Notes under the pieces: generated by a model
The model's database searches: none
What the model was told of the DNA's origin: nothing
What the model saw: only the letters and a program-made list of their open reading frames with translations
Part shown: positions 56,114 through 64,000 of the stretch, piece by piece
How the letters are laid out: each line of letters begins with the position of its first letter
Position numbering within the stretch: the first letter of the stretch is position 1
Source: Burkholderia cepacia
GTDB lineage: Bacteria > Pseudomonadota > Gammaproteobacteria > Burkholderiales > Burkholderiaceae
DNA: 64,000 nucleotides
Assembly: GCF_001718835.1 (NCBI RefSeq)
Contig: NZ_CP013442.1
Span: 248,001 to 312,000 of the forward strand
Direction of reading: 5' to 3'
Program-made: the position numbers and the translations under genes

Positions 56114-58108
56114 TCACCGCGGATCTGTTTCCGTCGGACCGGGCGATCGAATTGGTTTCGCGGCGAACGAGATCGAGAACGCAAACGGAAAACGCCCCAG
56201 CACGAAGCGCGCCGCGGTCTCGAGCCCGGGATCGCTCAGCTCGACCGAGACCGACATTCCGCCGGAATCACCGGTCGAGACGTTGACTGATGCGCCGGGA
56301 GCTCCGCCCTGGTCCAATGCCGCGCGGAGTGCGTCACTCGTCTCTCGGCGCTTGAGTTCCGGTTTGAATATCTTGCCGACGCCGGTGAGCGGGATCGCTT
56401 CGACGATCCGGACATGCTTGGGCAGGGCGGCGCGTTCAGCGATCTCCTGCTGCATGAACACTTCCAGATCGTGTTCGGTAGCGGTCATGCCCGGCTTGAG
56501 CTGAACATACGCGACCGGCAACTCACCGGCATAGGCATCGGGGCGCCCGATCGCCGCTGCGATCTGGACCGCCGGGTGTCGATGCAGTGGTTCCTCGATC
56601 GTCGCCGGGTCGATATTGTGTCCGCCGCGGATGATCAACTCCTTCTTGCGGCCGGTCAGCCAGAAGTAACCGTCGCTGTCGCAGCGGCCGAGGTCGCCGG
56701 TGTTGAGCCAGCGCTTGCCGTCGCCGAGATCGAGCCACAGGGCCTTGTTCTGGTCGGGACGCGTATAGCCGGTGAAGACGTTCGGCCCGGAGATGACGAG
56801 CAGCCCCTCCTCGTCGGCTGCGCAGTCGCGCAGATACCGTCCCGCATCGTCCACGACGACTGCCTTCATCGCCTGGAAGGGGATGCGGAGCCCGATCGAT
56901 CCCAGCCGACGCTCGCCGGTCGGCGGGTTGACGCTGCTTACGCATGCGCCTTCGGTGAGCCCGTAACCTTCGAGAATCCGGATGCCCGTTTTTTCCTGGA
57001 AGGCCCTGAAGACGCCGACCGGCATCGGCGCGGCGCCGCACAGGCCGTATTCGAGCGAGTCGATGACATGATCGTCGGCAGGAACGTCGAGCAGAGAAGC
57101 ATAAAGCGTCGGGACGCCACTGAAGAAATTGATGTGATGATGTTCGACGATTTCCCAGAAACGCTTGACGACGCCGTCGCCTCGGTAACCCTGCGGTGTG
57201 CCGAGCACGACATGGGCGCCGCGCGAGAAAGGCAGGAGGCCGGTCACCATCGCGGCGTTGACGTGAAAGAGCGGCAAGCCGCAAAAAGTCGCTTTGCCGG
57301 GGCCGATACTGTCGCCGAAGAACCGCCCGGCGCTCCATGCATTCGCCACTTCGTTGCCGTGGCTGCGCATCGCGATTTTCGGCAACCCGGTGGTTCCACC
57401 GGTACAGAAGAAGGAGGACATGTCGCCGGGTCGAATGCGGCGCGCATTGTCGAGCGCTGTACCGGATTCGCACGCGATTGCCGTACCGAAGTCGTGGATC
57501 TGGATGTGCGCAGGCACCGCGCTGCGCAAACCGCCGTCGCCGTACAGCCGCGCACACGCGTCGTGCTGGAGCGTGCGTGCCGCCGACTGCGCCATGCCCC
57601 GCACACGATCGGCCGGATTGACCAGCACGAGATGCCGCAGCGGCTCGACCTCATGAAGGATATCCGCGACCTTTTGCCAGAGATCGGTCCCGGGAAATGG
57701 CGCAAGCGTCACGAGTATGCTGGCACCGGCCGCTTTGAGCAGATTGCCTATCGCTTCGCCTTCGAGGAGCGGATTGATCGCGCATACGATGCCGGCCGCT
57801 TGCCCGCCCCAGATCACGAAATGCGTTTCGGGAAGATTGGGCAGCACATAAGCGATCACCGAATGCGAGCTCACGCCGAGGCGCGTGAACATGTTGGCCG
57901 TGCGCGTGATGTCACGAACCAGCTCGCGATAGGTCCAGCGCTCGGCGTCGCGGTGCGCGTCGGCGGTCATGAAAAAGGAGAGGGCGGGGGCGGACGGATC
58001 GATGGCCGCACCGGCGCAGATCATCTCGTATGTGCTGGTCGGAAGGTCGGGCGGAAGGCCCTGCGCTTCGATCGCCAGCACGTCGTTCCGGGTCGCGATG
58101 CCGTTCAT
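56114..58108 (-). CDS. Acyl-CoA synthetase / aromatic acid-CoA ligase
   Basis: 664 residues from the ATG at 58108. ANL-family ligase: P-loop SSFFCTGGTTGLPKIAMRSH, FSGVPTLYASLLDVPADD, ILEGYGLTEGACVSSVNP, WLNTGDLGRCDSDGYFWLTG and RKKELIIRGGHNIDPATIEE, with Lys in LTGVGKIFKPELK. It activates a carboxylic acid as a CoA thioester. The ~75-residue tail after that Lys (SGGMSVSVELSDPGLETAAR) is extra compared with usual ligases. Its start overlaps the stop of the FAH-family gene by four bases. Confidence 0.9.
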   Translation of the reverse strand: MNGIATRNDVLAIEAQGLPPDLPTSTYEMICAGAAIDPSAPALSFFMTADAHRDAERWTYRELVRDITRTANMFTRLGVSSHSVIAYVLPNLPETHFVIWGGQAAGIVCAINPLLEGEAIGNLLKAAGASILVTLAPFPGTDLWQKVADILHEVEPLRHLVLVNPADRVRGMAQSAARTLQHDACARLYGDGGLRSAVPAHIQIHDFGTAIACESGTALDNARRIRPGDMSSFFCTGGTTGLPKIAMRSHGNEVANAWSAGRFFGDSIGPGKATFCGLPLFHVNAAMVTGLLPFSRGAHVVLGTPQGYRGDGVVKRFWEIVEHHHINFFSGVPTLYASLLDVPADDHVIDSLEYGLCGAAPMPVGVFRAFQEKTGIRILEGYGLTEGACVSSVNPPTGERRLGSIGLRIPFQAMKAVVVDDAGRYLRDCAADEEGLLVISGPNVFTGYTRPDQNKALWLDLGDGKRWLNTGDLGRCDSDGYFWLTGRKKELIIRGGHNIDPATIEEPLHRHPAVQIAAAIGRPDAYAGELPVAYVQLKPGMTATEHDLEVFMQQEIAERAALPKHVRIVEAIPLTGVGKIFKPELKRRETSDALRAALDQGGAPGASVNVSTGDSGGMSVSVELSDPGLETAARFVLGRFPFAFSISFAAKPIRSPGPTETDPR

Positions 58109-59061
58109 GCTGCCTCGTCCACGATCTCGTTGCGTTGCACGCCCAGATCGATCGTTCCATCGCGGCTCGCGATCCGGGCTTCGACGATATCTCCGGCCTT
58201 CAGATACTGCGGGCGTGCGGCCTGAACCTTCATGAACATCTTCCACTTGACGGATTCGGGAAAAAGCGCAACGGCCCGCTGCTTGAGCGGCGACGGGATG
58301 CTGAGTGCGCATCCGGCCGGCGTGCCGGTCGCGAGCAGGTCGCCGGCGCGAAGGTCGTGCACGCCCGACAATTCGGTCAACGTTTCCGCTGGACCATAGA
58401 CGAGGTTCGATGTCGAGTCCTGCTGGCGCACCGCGCCGTTGACGGTCAACGTCAGGTCGAGCGCCTTCAGCTTCGGGAAGTCACGCCGCTCGAGCAGGCA
58501 CAGATATGGGCCGACCGGGCCAAACGTCCGGAAGCTCTTGCCCTTGTAAAACTGCATCTGGGGAATCTGGATATCGCGTGCGGAATAGTCGTTGACGATC
58601 ACGAGGCCGGCCACGTACTCGTGCAGGTTCTTGTCCGTGATCTGCTGGTGAGACGTGATGTCGCGTTTGAGGATGAGGCCGAGCTCGATTTCGTAGTCGA
58701 GAAACCGGACGTGCCGCGGTTTCACGACCTGTGAGTCGGCTGCGACGATGCAGCTGGTCGCCTTCGTGAAGATCATGTTGAATGACTTCGCGTCGGGATT
58801 CATGCCGGACTCGATCATGTGCTGGCGATAGTTGGCGCCCTGGCAAACGAATTGCTGGTTGGCTGTCACCGGTGGCAGCCACTCCACGTCCGACTCCGGA
58901 ATCTTCGATCCGTCGAGCGTGACGAGTCGTTCAACCGGATTCGCCGCGAGAAAGCTCGCGGTTGTCTCGAAGTCGCCGGGTATCGGCGTGACGGCGCCAT
59001 TGGCGACCACGCCCCATTGGGCGCGCCCCTGATGCCGGTAGTGCAGGACATGCAGTGACAT
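58105..59061 (-). CDS. Fumarylacetoacetate-hydrolase family protein
   Basis: 318 residues. Metal-binding acidic residues are in RFLDYEIELGLILKRDI and in VIVNDYSARDIQIPQMQFYK; the lid sequence FCQGANYRQHMIES-like lies before them, and GDLLATGTPAG is the late glycine motif. Family members cleave or isomerise ring-fission products such as 2-hydroxymuconate or fumarylpyruvate analogues. Following an extradiol dioxygenase, it most likely hydrolyses the ring-cleavage product. The ATG at 59061 is 37 nt after the dioxygenase stop. Confidence 0.9.
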   Translation of the reverse strand: MSLHVLHYRHQGRAQWGVVANGAVTPIPGDFETTASFLAANPVERLVTLDGSKIPESDVEWLPPVTANQQFVCQGANYRQHMIESGMNPDAKSFNMIFTKATSCIVAADSQVVKPRHVRFLDYEIELGLILKRDITSHQQITDKNLHEYVAGLVIVNDYSARDIQIPQMQFYKGKSFRTFGPVGPYLCLLERRDFPKLKALDLTLTVNGAVRQQDSTSNLVYGPAETLTELSGVHDLRAGDLLATGTPAGCALSIPSPLKQRAVALFPESVKWKMFMKVQAARPQYLKAGDIVEARIASRDGTIDLGVQRNEIVDEAA

Positions 59062-59097
59062 GAATGGTCTCTCGTGAGTCGAATGGGCGGTTGGGGA

Positions 59098-60168
59098 TCA
59101 GGCGAACAGCTTCGCCAGGGTCAGCAGCTTGCTGACCGTCAGATCGGGACTGCGGCGCAGGTTGCGAAACAGCGCCGCGAGGCTCGACGGCGTGAGCCGG
59201 GGCTTCGTGAAGCTGCGCGGCATCGTCGGGCCCCACTGCGACATCGCTTCACGGCTGACCGCGTGCACGCCCGTCGCCACGTCCGCCGTGAACATGTCTC
59301 CATCGCAGTAGTGTTCATGCTTGTCGCCCCAAGGGTCCTGCCAATAGTCGAAGACCTGGCTGCCGAGAATGTGCCGGCCGATGCCCCACGCGTGCGCCCA
59401 CCCGTTGTCGCGGAGCATGCGCTGGCCCATGCCGACGGCATCGGCGTCGACCAGTTCGTACGCGCTGTGGCTATAAGTCGGCACGAACCCTTGGGCGAGC
59501 GCGAGCGTATGGTGGTCGGCCGGCCTGTCGCCGAGATCGAGCCGCATGAACGCAACCGCAGGCGAGCCGTCCGGCAGCACCTGGACATCGCTGGGAATGA
59601 ACCCGAAATGCCGCGTGTACCACGCGCAGGTTTCCTGGTAGTCGGCGAGCTCGAGCACGACGTGTCCGAGCCGAATGACCTCGGGCGCGCTCGCCGGCGG
59701 CCGCTGCGTTTCGTTGATCCGCACGGGCGTGTCGACCGAGTTGAACGGGAGCGGAGCGCGATGCGGCAACGTGTCGGCCAGTGTCTGGCCCGCAATCGCG
59801 TCGACCCGAAAACCCGACGGATCGACGAGCCGCACCCGGAGGCCGCCGCCGGGCCAATCCGATGCCTCGACCTCCGACGCGCCAGGGACCTTGGCGAGCG
59901 CCTCCAGATCGGCTCGGCTGTCGACCCGCAATCCGAAGCCGACGAAGCGGGCCTTCGGCGCGAGGCGAACGACATAACAGAAGTGTGCGGTGCCCGTTCC
60001 GCGCAGCAGCAATAGCGTGTCGTCACGCAGCACCGTTTGGAGGCCGAAGTCGTTCAGAAAGTGCTCTGCCTCGTCGAGATCGGGGCGATCGAAGATCAGA
60101 TAGGCGAGCGCCGATGCCTTCGTTGTGGGGTGAGGGTGGCGAGCCGGTTGTGGGGTGGTCAGCTTCAT
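59098..60168 (-). CDS. Extradiol ring-cleavage dioxygenase (VOC family)
   Basis: 356 residues from the ATG at 60168. Two vicinal-oxygen-chelate modules. The catalytic C-terminal module has iron ligands in EVIRLGHVVLELADYQETCA (His), RPADHHTLALAQGFVP (His) and WQDPWGDKHEHYCDGDMF (Glu). The N-terminal module (LAYLIFDRPDLDEAEHFLND) has lost them, as in 2,3-dihydroxybiphenyl dioxygenases. It opens a catechol-type ring next to the hydroxyls with O2 and Fe(II). The ~65-residue C-terminal tail is unusual. It follows a small ORF by 12 nt and likely acts early in the pathway. Confidence 0.88.
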   Translation of the reverse strand: MKLTTPQPARHPHPTTKASALAYLIFDRPDLDEAEHFLNDFGLQTVLRDDTLLLLRGTGTAHFCYVVRLAPKARFVGFGLRVDSRADLEALAKVPGASEVEASDWPGGGLRVRLVDPSGFRVDAIAGQTLADTLPHRAPLPFNSVDTPVRINETQRPPASAPEVIRLGHVVLELADYQETCAWYTRHFGFIPSDVQVLPDGSPAVAFMRLDLGDRPADHHTLALAQGFVPTYSHSAYELVDADAVGMGQRMLRDNGWAHAWGIGRHILGSQVFDYWQDPWGDKHEHYCDGDMFTADVATGVHAVSREAMSQWGPTMPRSFTKPRLTPSSLAALFRNLRRSPDLTVSKLLTLAKLFA

Positions 60169-60180
60169 GGCGGATGACAA

Positions 60181-60489
60181 TCAGGCAGATCGAATGGCAA
60201 TCGCGAAGGCAGGCGCCGTCGCATCGAGGGGCTTGCCGCGCAACGGCAGGCATGCAATCTCACCGTCGCACGAAGTCACTGGCCGGACCATGAATGCCGC
60301 GAGGTCGATCGTCGATTTCGCATCGGAGCGGCGCTCCCCGTCGCCGGTGCCGCGACTCGCCGACAAATGGCCCGATGCGGCGCCGACTGGCCTGAATCCT
60401 GCGATCAGTGCGCCGAGCATCGAAGGCAGCCCGCACTCCGGCGACGAGAGCGAGCTGTCGTGAATGGACGCGCTGGCGCCCGTGTGCAT
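60181..60489 (-). CDS. Small ORF leading the aromatic operon
   Basis: 102 residues from the ATG at 60489, which follows GGTGGAG with 6-nt spacing. The frame ends 12 nt before the dioxygenase start, as expected for an operon gene. Family not recognised: SIHDSSLSSPECGLPSMLGA, LIAGFRPVGAASG, then a C-terminal STIDLAAFMVRPVTSCDGEI and LPLRGKPLDATAPAFAIAI. It could be a small accessory protein or only a leader. Confidence 0.45.
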   Translation of the reverse strand: MHTGASASIHDSSLSSPECGLPSMLGALIAGFRPVGAASGHLSASRGTGDGERRSDAKSTIDLAAFMVRPVTSCDGEIACLPLRGKPLDATAPAFAIAIRSA

Positions 60490-60563
60490 GTGTGTCTCCA
60501 CCGTATCTCCATTCGTCGTTCGATCGGTTCATCAGGCCGTGTTCGGCCGCCTTTGGTGACATT

Positions 60564-60584
60564 AAAGTCATAGATGATGACTTT
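60564..60584. promoter_or_regulatory. Palindromic operator of the divergent TetR system
   Basis: AAAGTCAT-N5-ATGACTTT, perfect 8-bp arms, in the AT-rich 150-nt gap between the small ORF (-) and tetR (+). A second shorter dyad, TGTC-N6-GACA, abuts it at 60584-60597. It is the expected site for the TetR protein encoded at 60639, controlling both directions. Confidence 0.7.
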
Positions 60585-60638
60585 GTCAATGTAGACATTT
60601 GAATCTATACTTGGGCACGAACAAGGATCGGAAACGTC

Positions 60639-61388
60639 ATGACGAATACACCGAGTCGCCGGACACCAAAGCGCTCCGCTCCGGAGGCAACCAGTCCCGC
60701 GGTCGCCGAAGAGCGCGAGCCGCGTGGCGCGCGCCGCAAGCGGGAGACCCGTGCCCGCCTGCTGGACGCCGCGCTCAGACTGATGGCGGAGAAGGGCATG
60801 GAAGGCGTCGCCATCAACGAAATCACCGAGGCCGCCGACGTCGGCTTTGGCTCGTTCTACAACCACTTCGAATCGAAGGAGGCGATCTACGCGACCCTCG
60901 TCGAATCGGTATTCGAGGAGTTCGCGGATTCGCTCGATCGCTTGGCCAGCGGCTTGTCCGACCCGGCGGAAATCATTTCCGTCTCGGTGCGGCATACGCT
61001 GATGCGCGCGCGGCGCGAGCCGGTGTGGGGACACTTCCTGATACGCGAGGGCTTTTCGGCGCGCGTCCTGACGATGGGCCTGGGTCAGCGCCTGCTGCGG
61101 GATATCGAGCGCGGCATCGCCGAGAAGCGCTTCGTGGTCGCCGACCCATTCATAGGCTTCCTTTCGGTTGGCGGTACGGTGCTGACCGCAATTGCCGCCG
61201 AGCTCAACTTCGTCGCTCCGGGTGCACCGGCGGCCGGTGTCCTCGAGGAACTCGGCTTCAGCGGAGAGCATTTTCCGGAACGCACGGCGGCGACGCTGCT
61301 GCATACGCTGGGGCTCAAGCGCGCGGAAGCCGAGAAGATCGCGAGCCGGCCGCTGCCGGTCGTGGAAGCGGCCGAGACGGCTCGGTGA
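60639..61388 (+). CDS. TetR-family repressor of the aromatic operon
   Basis: 249 residues. The N-terminal helix-turn-helix reads RKRETRARLLDAALRLMAEK, GVAINEITEAADVGFGSFYN, HFESKEAIYATLVESVFEEF, preceded by a basic ~30-residue extension. The ligand domain is longer than average (SVSVRHTLMRARREPVWGHF, LIREGFSARVLTMGLGQRLL). It is divergent from the extradiol dioxygenase operon across a palindromic operator, so it most likely represses that operon until the aromatic substrate or a CoA ester binds. It probably also regulates itself. Confidence 0.9.
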   Translation: MTNTPSRRTPKRSAPEATSPAVAEEREPRGARRKRETRARLLDAALRLMAEKGMEGVAINEITEAADVGFGSFYNHFESKEAIYATLVESVFEEFADSLDRLASGLSDPAEIISVSVRHTLMRARREPVWGHFLIREGFSARVLTMGLGQRLLRDIERGIAEKRFVVADPFIGFLSVGGTVLTAIAAELNFVAPGAPAAGVLEELGFSGEHFPERTAATLLHTLGLKRAEAEKIASRPLPVVEAAETAR

Positions 61389-61482
61389 CGCCATGAGCCC
61401 GGCGTGCGCCGTTCAGCCGGCGCACGCATCGCGGTGTCCTGGGTCAGCTCTTCGTGCCGTGCGTTCCGTATGTAAACAGACC

Positions 61483-61977
61483 CTACGCACCAGCACGCAA
61501 CAGCGCAACGCCGAGCACCGCCGCCCATTCGGCCGACGATGGCATGCGCTCCGGGGTGTCTGCCGCGCCGCTTGCCGCAGTCGGTGGCGCCGGCTCGGCG
61601 TGCAGCCGGTCGACGATCTGCCGTAACCCGGCATCGCGCAGCGCGTACAGGTGCACCTCGACCCACAGCGGGAAACACTCCCAGCCGGCGGCGATGTCCG
61701 CGGAGTCGACCGCGCGGGAGCCCCGGTGCTTGTGCGCTGCAGGCCGCATCTTTGTCAGTAATCGCGGGCGGTCGCGGCGCAGGATCTCGATCAACAGCTC
61801 GCGCTTGTGCCCGAAGTTCGCATAGAACGCGCCGCGCGTATAGCCCGCGCGCTCGACGATATGCTCGACGGTCGTATCGGCGAAGCCCTTCGCGATGAAG
61901 CATTCGCGAGCGGCGGCAATGAGCCGTTCGCGGGTGTCGAGCCGGCGCTGCATGCGGGTGAGGCGGGCAGGTTTCAT
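61483..61977 (-). CDS. TetR-family regulator, short
   Basis: 164 residues. The helix-turn-helix reads DTRERLIAAARECFIAKGFA, TTVEHIVERAGYTRGAFYAN, FGHKRELLIEILRRDRP. The ligand domain is short and ends GVALLRAGA, so it is smaller than the ~190-200 aa norm. It lies 79 nt upstream of pqiC's 3' end but points the same way as pqiBC, so it is the last gene of that run. Regulated genes unknown. Confidence 0.85.
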   Translation of the reverse strand: MKPARLTRMQRRLDTRERLIAAARECFIAKGFADTTVEHIVERAGYTRGAFYANFGHKRELLIEILRRDRPRLLTKMRPAAHKHRGSRAVDSADIAAGWECFPLWVEVHLYALRDAGLRQIVDRLHAEPAPPTAASGAADTPERMPSSAEWAAVLGVALLRAGA

Positions 61978-62058
61978 CCTGTGCTGTCCGTGCGGTGGAA
62001 ATGGCTGAAGCGGCGCAATATCGCGCCGCGCGAAATGTCACGTCGTCACGGCGCCGAT

Positions 62059-62760
62059 TCAATCGTCGAGGGCGTCCGGCGCGCCGCGATCGACAGCGGG
62101 GGGCGCGATCGGGCGCCCGAGTGCGCCCGCGCGGCAATCGGCCGGCGGCGCGGCGTGCGCGGCCGCCGCGCGAATGCCCGCGGCGATCCCGAGCGCGAGC
62201 GCATCGAGCGCGCGACGATGCGCGTCGACGAGTGCATCGTAGCCCGTCGACGCACCGGACCGAACGATGCTGCGGCACGTCAGTGCCGGCTGTCCGGACC
62301 CGGAACTCACACTCCACGTCGCGTCGAGCAGCACGTGCGACGCCGGCCACGACTCGACCCGCTGGACGTCCACCGCGACCCGGTAGACGGGCGCGCCGTC
62401 CGGGTGGGCGACGCGGTGAACATCGATCGTGCCGAGCCGGGACGCGACGCGCGTCGACAGTCCGCCGCGCATCTCATCGCCGAGCGGTGCGGCCCAGCGC
62501 TCGTGCTCCAGGATGTCGGTCCGATCGGGGCCGCGTTGCACGACGAGCCGGGTGCCGTCCGCCGGCGCCGCGACGTGCACGCCCTGGATGTCGATCAGCC
62601 AGGCAGGATGCGAGACGGCGGCTTCGCCACCCGCATCGTCCGCCGCCGCGAGGGTATGGAAGCGCACAGGCGGCGACGCGCACGCGCTCAGCACCGCGAG
62701 TGCGACGCACGTCGCGATGCGCGCCGGCATACGGAGGCGACCAAACGAACGCGCTTTCAT
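62059..62760 (-). CDS. pqiC: PqiC-family (ABC-type transport auxiliary) lipoprotein
   Basis: 233 residues. Lipoprotein signal peptide with lipobox LAVLSAC; the Cys is lipidated and outer-membrane anchored. The body (VRFHTLAAA, WLIDIQGVHVAAPADGTRLV, RTDILEHERWAAPLGDEMRG, VYRVAVDVQRVESWPASHVL) is that of YmbA/PqiC. In Pqi systems it docks PqiB tubes at the outer membrane for phospholipid movement. The ATG overlaps the pqiB stop by four bases. The C-terminal ~45 residues are an Ala/Pro-rich extension. Confidence 0.88.
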   Translation of the reverse strand: MKARSFGRLRMPARIATCVALAVLSACASPPVRFHTLAAADDAGGEAAVSHPAWLIDIQGVHVAAPADGTRLVVQRGPDRTDILEHERWAAPLGDEMRGGLSTRVASRLGTIDVHRVAHPDGAPVYRVAVDVQRVESWPASHVLLDATWSVSSGSGQPALTCRSIVRSGASTGYDALVDAHRRALDALALGIAAGIRAAAAHAAPPADCRAGALGRPIAPPAVDRGAPDALDD

Positions 62761-64000
62761 TGCCGGTCTCCCTTCTTGCCGAACAGCAGCGATTCGGGAT
62801 GACGTTCCAGATAGTCCGCAAGCGCGTTCAACGACTGGAGCGTATGCGTGAGCGACTGCATCGCCTCATGTACGTCCGACTGCATCGGCGAATCCTGCCG
62901 CAATGTCGACTCTGCCGCGTTGAACGTGCGTTGCGCGGCGGCCAGCGTGTCGCGCGCCTGCGGCACGACCTGCTCGTCGAGGTGGCCGAACAACTGGTTC
63001 GCATGCGCGAGCGCGCCGTTCAGATTGTTGCCGATCCGGTCGAACGGAACCTGATCGAGCTTGCGCGCGATGTCGGCGATCTGCACCTGCAGTTCGTCGA
63101 GCGTGGTGGGCACGGTCGGCAGCTCCACCGGCGTGCGGCGCGCGTCCACGCTCGCGCGCGGCGCCTTCGGGAACATGTCGAGCGCCACGTAGAGCTGACC
63201 GGTCAGCAGGCTGCCGGTGCGCAACTGCCCGCGCAGCCCCTGGAGCACCAGGTGCTCGAGCAGTTCGTGGCCGCCGGCCGTATCGGGCGCGGGCAGCGCC
63301 GTATCGCTGTGTCGGCTCAGTCGCGACGGATAAAGCGCCATCGTGACCTTCATGCTGAAGTTGCGCGTGTGTTCGTTGTACTCGATCCCGAAGTTCGTGA
63401 CCTGACCGAGCACGATGCCCCGCAGATCGACCGGCGCGCCGACCGACAGCCCGCGCAGCGACTGGTCGAAGCGCATGACGACCATCAGCGGCGTGCCGTC
63501 GGGGTCGCGCATCGCGTCGGCTTCGTCGGGGGCAAGCCGGAACGGCGCGTTGTCGGCTGCCTGCGGCGCGTCCGGTTGTCCGGGCGGCGATTGAAACGCG
63601 AGACCGCCGACGATCACCGTCGCCAGCGACTGCGTGTTGAGTTTCAGGCCGCTCGAATCGAGCCGCAGATCGACGCCGCTTGCGTGCCACCAGCGCGTAT
63701 TGACGCTGACGTACTTGTCGTAGGGCGCCTTCACGAACGCCTGCACGTCGACGCCGGTACCGTCCTTGTCGAGCGAGAAGCCGACGACCTGACCAACCTG
63801 CAGATGCCGATAGAACACGGGCGAGCCGATGTCGATCGAGCCGAGCGAGTCGCCGTGCAGCAGGTAGCGTCGGCCCTGCTGGTCCGATGTGACGGCAGGC
63901 GGCGTCTCGAGGCCGGTGAAATCGGTCTGTTTCTGCGGCGAGCGGCCGAGATCCGCGCCGATGAATGCGCCGGAGAGCAGCGTGCCGAGGCCGGAAATGC
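62757..64000 (-). CDS. pqiB: PqiB MCE-domain lipid-transport protein (partial)
   Basis: Only the C-terminal ~414 residues are in the window; the frame is open at the right edge. MCE repeats are visible: DSLGSIDIGSPVFYRHLQVG, FDQSLRGLSVGAPVDLRGIV and LGQVTNFGIEY, with GLRGQLRTGSLLTGQLYVAL between. The end is a long helix (LDELQVQIADIARKLDQVPF and heptad-like LAAAQRTFNAAESTLRQ) that forms the tube wall. It spans the periplasm from the inner membrane. pqiA should lie just beyond the window. Confidence 0.9.
   Translation of the reverse strand, partial: ISGLGTLLSGAFIGADLGRSPQKQTDFTGLETPPAVTSDQQGRRYLLHGDSLGSIDIGSPVFYRHLQVGQVVGFSLDKDGTGVDVQAFVKAPYDKYVSVNTRWWHASGVDLRLDSSGLKLNTQSLATVIVGGLAFQSPPGQPDAPQAADNAPFRLAPDEADAMRDPDGTPLMVVMRFDQSLRGLSVGAPVDLRGIVLGQVTNFGIEYNEHTRNFSMKVTMALYPSRLSRHSDTALPAPDTAGGHELLEHLVLQGLRGQLRTGSLLTGQLYVALDMFPKAPRASVDARRTPVELPTVPTTLDELQVQIADIARKLDQVPFDRIGNNLNGALAHANQLFGHLDEQVVPQARDTLAAAQRTFNAAESTLRQDSPMQSDVHEAMQSLTHTLQSLNALADYLERHPESLLFGKKGDRQ

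Overview
The window is high-GC DNA whose gene content and codon use point to Burkholderia, most likely the Burkholderia cepacia complex. Indicators are paired FAD oxidoreductase and dipeptide-ABC catabolic genes, levansucrase, a PqiABC lipid transporter, an afc-like lipid operon and IS21/IS66 scraps. It reads as an accessory part of a secondary replicon, with metabolic cassettes around one stress island. This assignment comes from recognising families, not from a database search.

Layout. 1-290: end of a UvrA. 316-1722 (-): membrane GGDEF diguanylate cyclase. 2074-9627 (+): tight eight-gene operon that builds or tailors a fatty-acyl product (two desaturases, ACP, cyclopropane-synthase-like methyltransferase, amidohydrolase, fatty acyl-AMP ligase, hotdog thioesterase, alpha/beta hydrolase) behind an AT-rich regulatory region. 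9698-13412 (-): FMN monooxygenase plus a polar amino-acid type ABC importer without an ATPase gene. 13809-15401 (+): secreted levansucrase.

15433-31526: heat-shock island, the most remarkable part. It starts at a decayed tyrosine-recombinase gene and holds groES-groEL, three hsp20 genes, a second groES-groEL, dnaK, an apparent ribosome-hibernation-factor/sigma-factor fusion, and small unknown proteins. Two of those are clear paralogues (84 and 87 aa), each placed after a chaperone gene. I see five RpoH-type promoters that all use a 14-nt spacer, and a leader segment duplicated at two loci. IS66 and IS21 remnants, a truncated ParB-like gene and an SDR/HxlR pair sit inside, so the island is composite. 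No grpE, dnaJ or clpK/clpG is present.

31833-37349 (-): SSADH-type dehydrogenase, Lrp regulator, omega-aminotransferase, GhrA-type reductase and acetyltransferase. 37816-51307 (+): HAD hydrolase, complete dipeptide-type ABC transporter, two FAD amine oxidoreductases, AraC regulator, bicupin, aldehyde dehydrogenase and M20 amidohydrolase. Together these look like uptake and oxidation of an amine, amino acid or conjugate down to a carboxylic acid.

51274-60489 (-): probable aromatic-catabolism operon with a small ORF, extradiol dioxygenase, FAH-family hydrolase, acyl-CoA ligase, OmpW-type porin and a two-subunit molybdoenzyme of the pyrogallol transhydroxylase type. A divergent TetR gene (60639) and a clear operator lie upstream. 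The window ends with another TetR gene and the pqiC-pqiB end of a Pqi lipid-transport operon.
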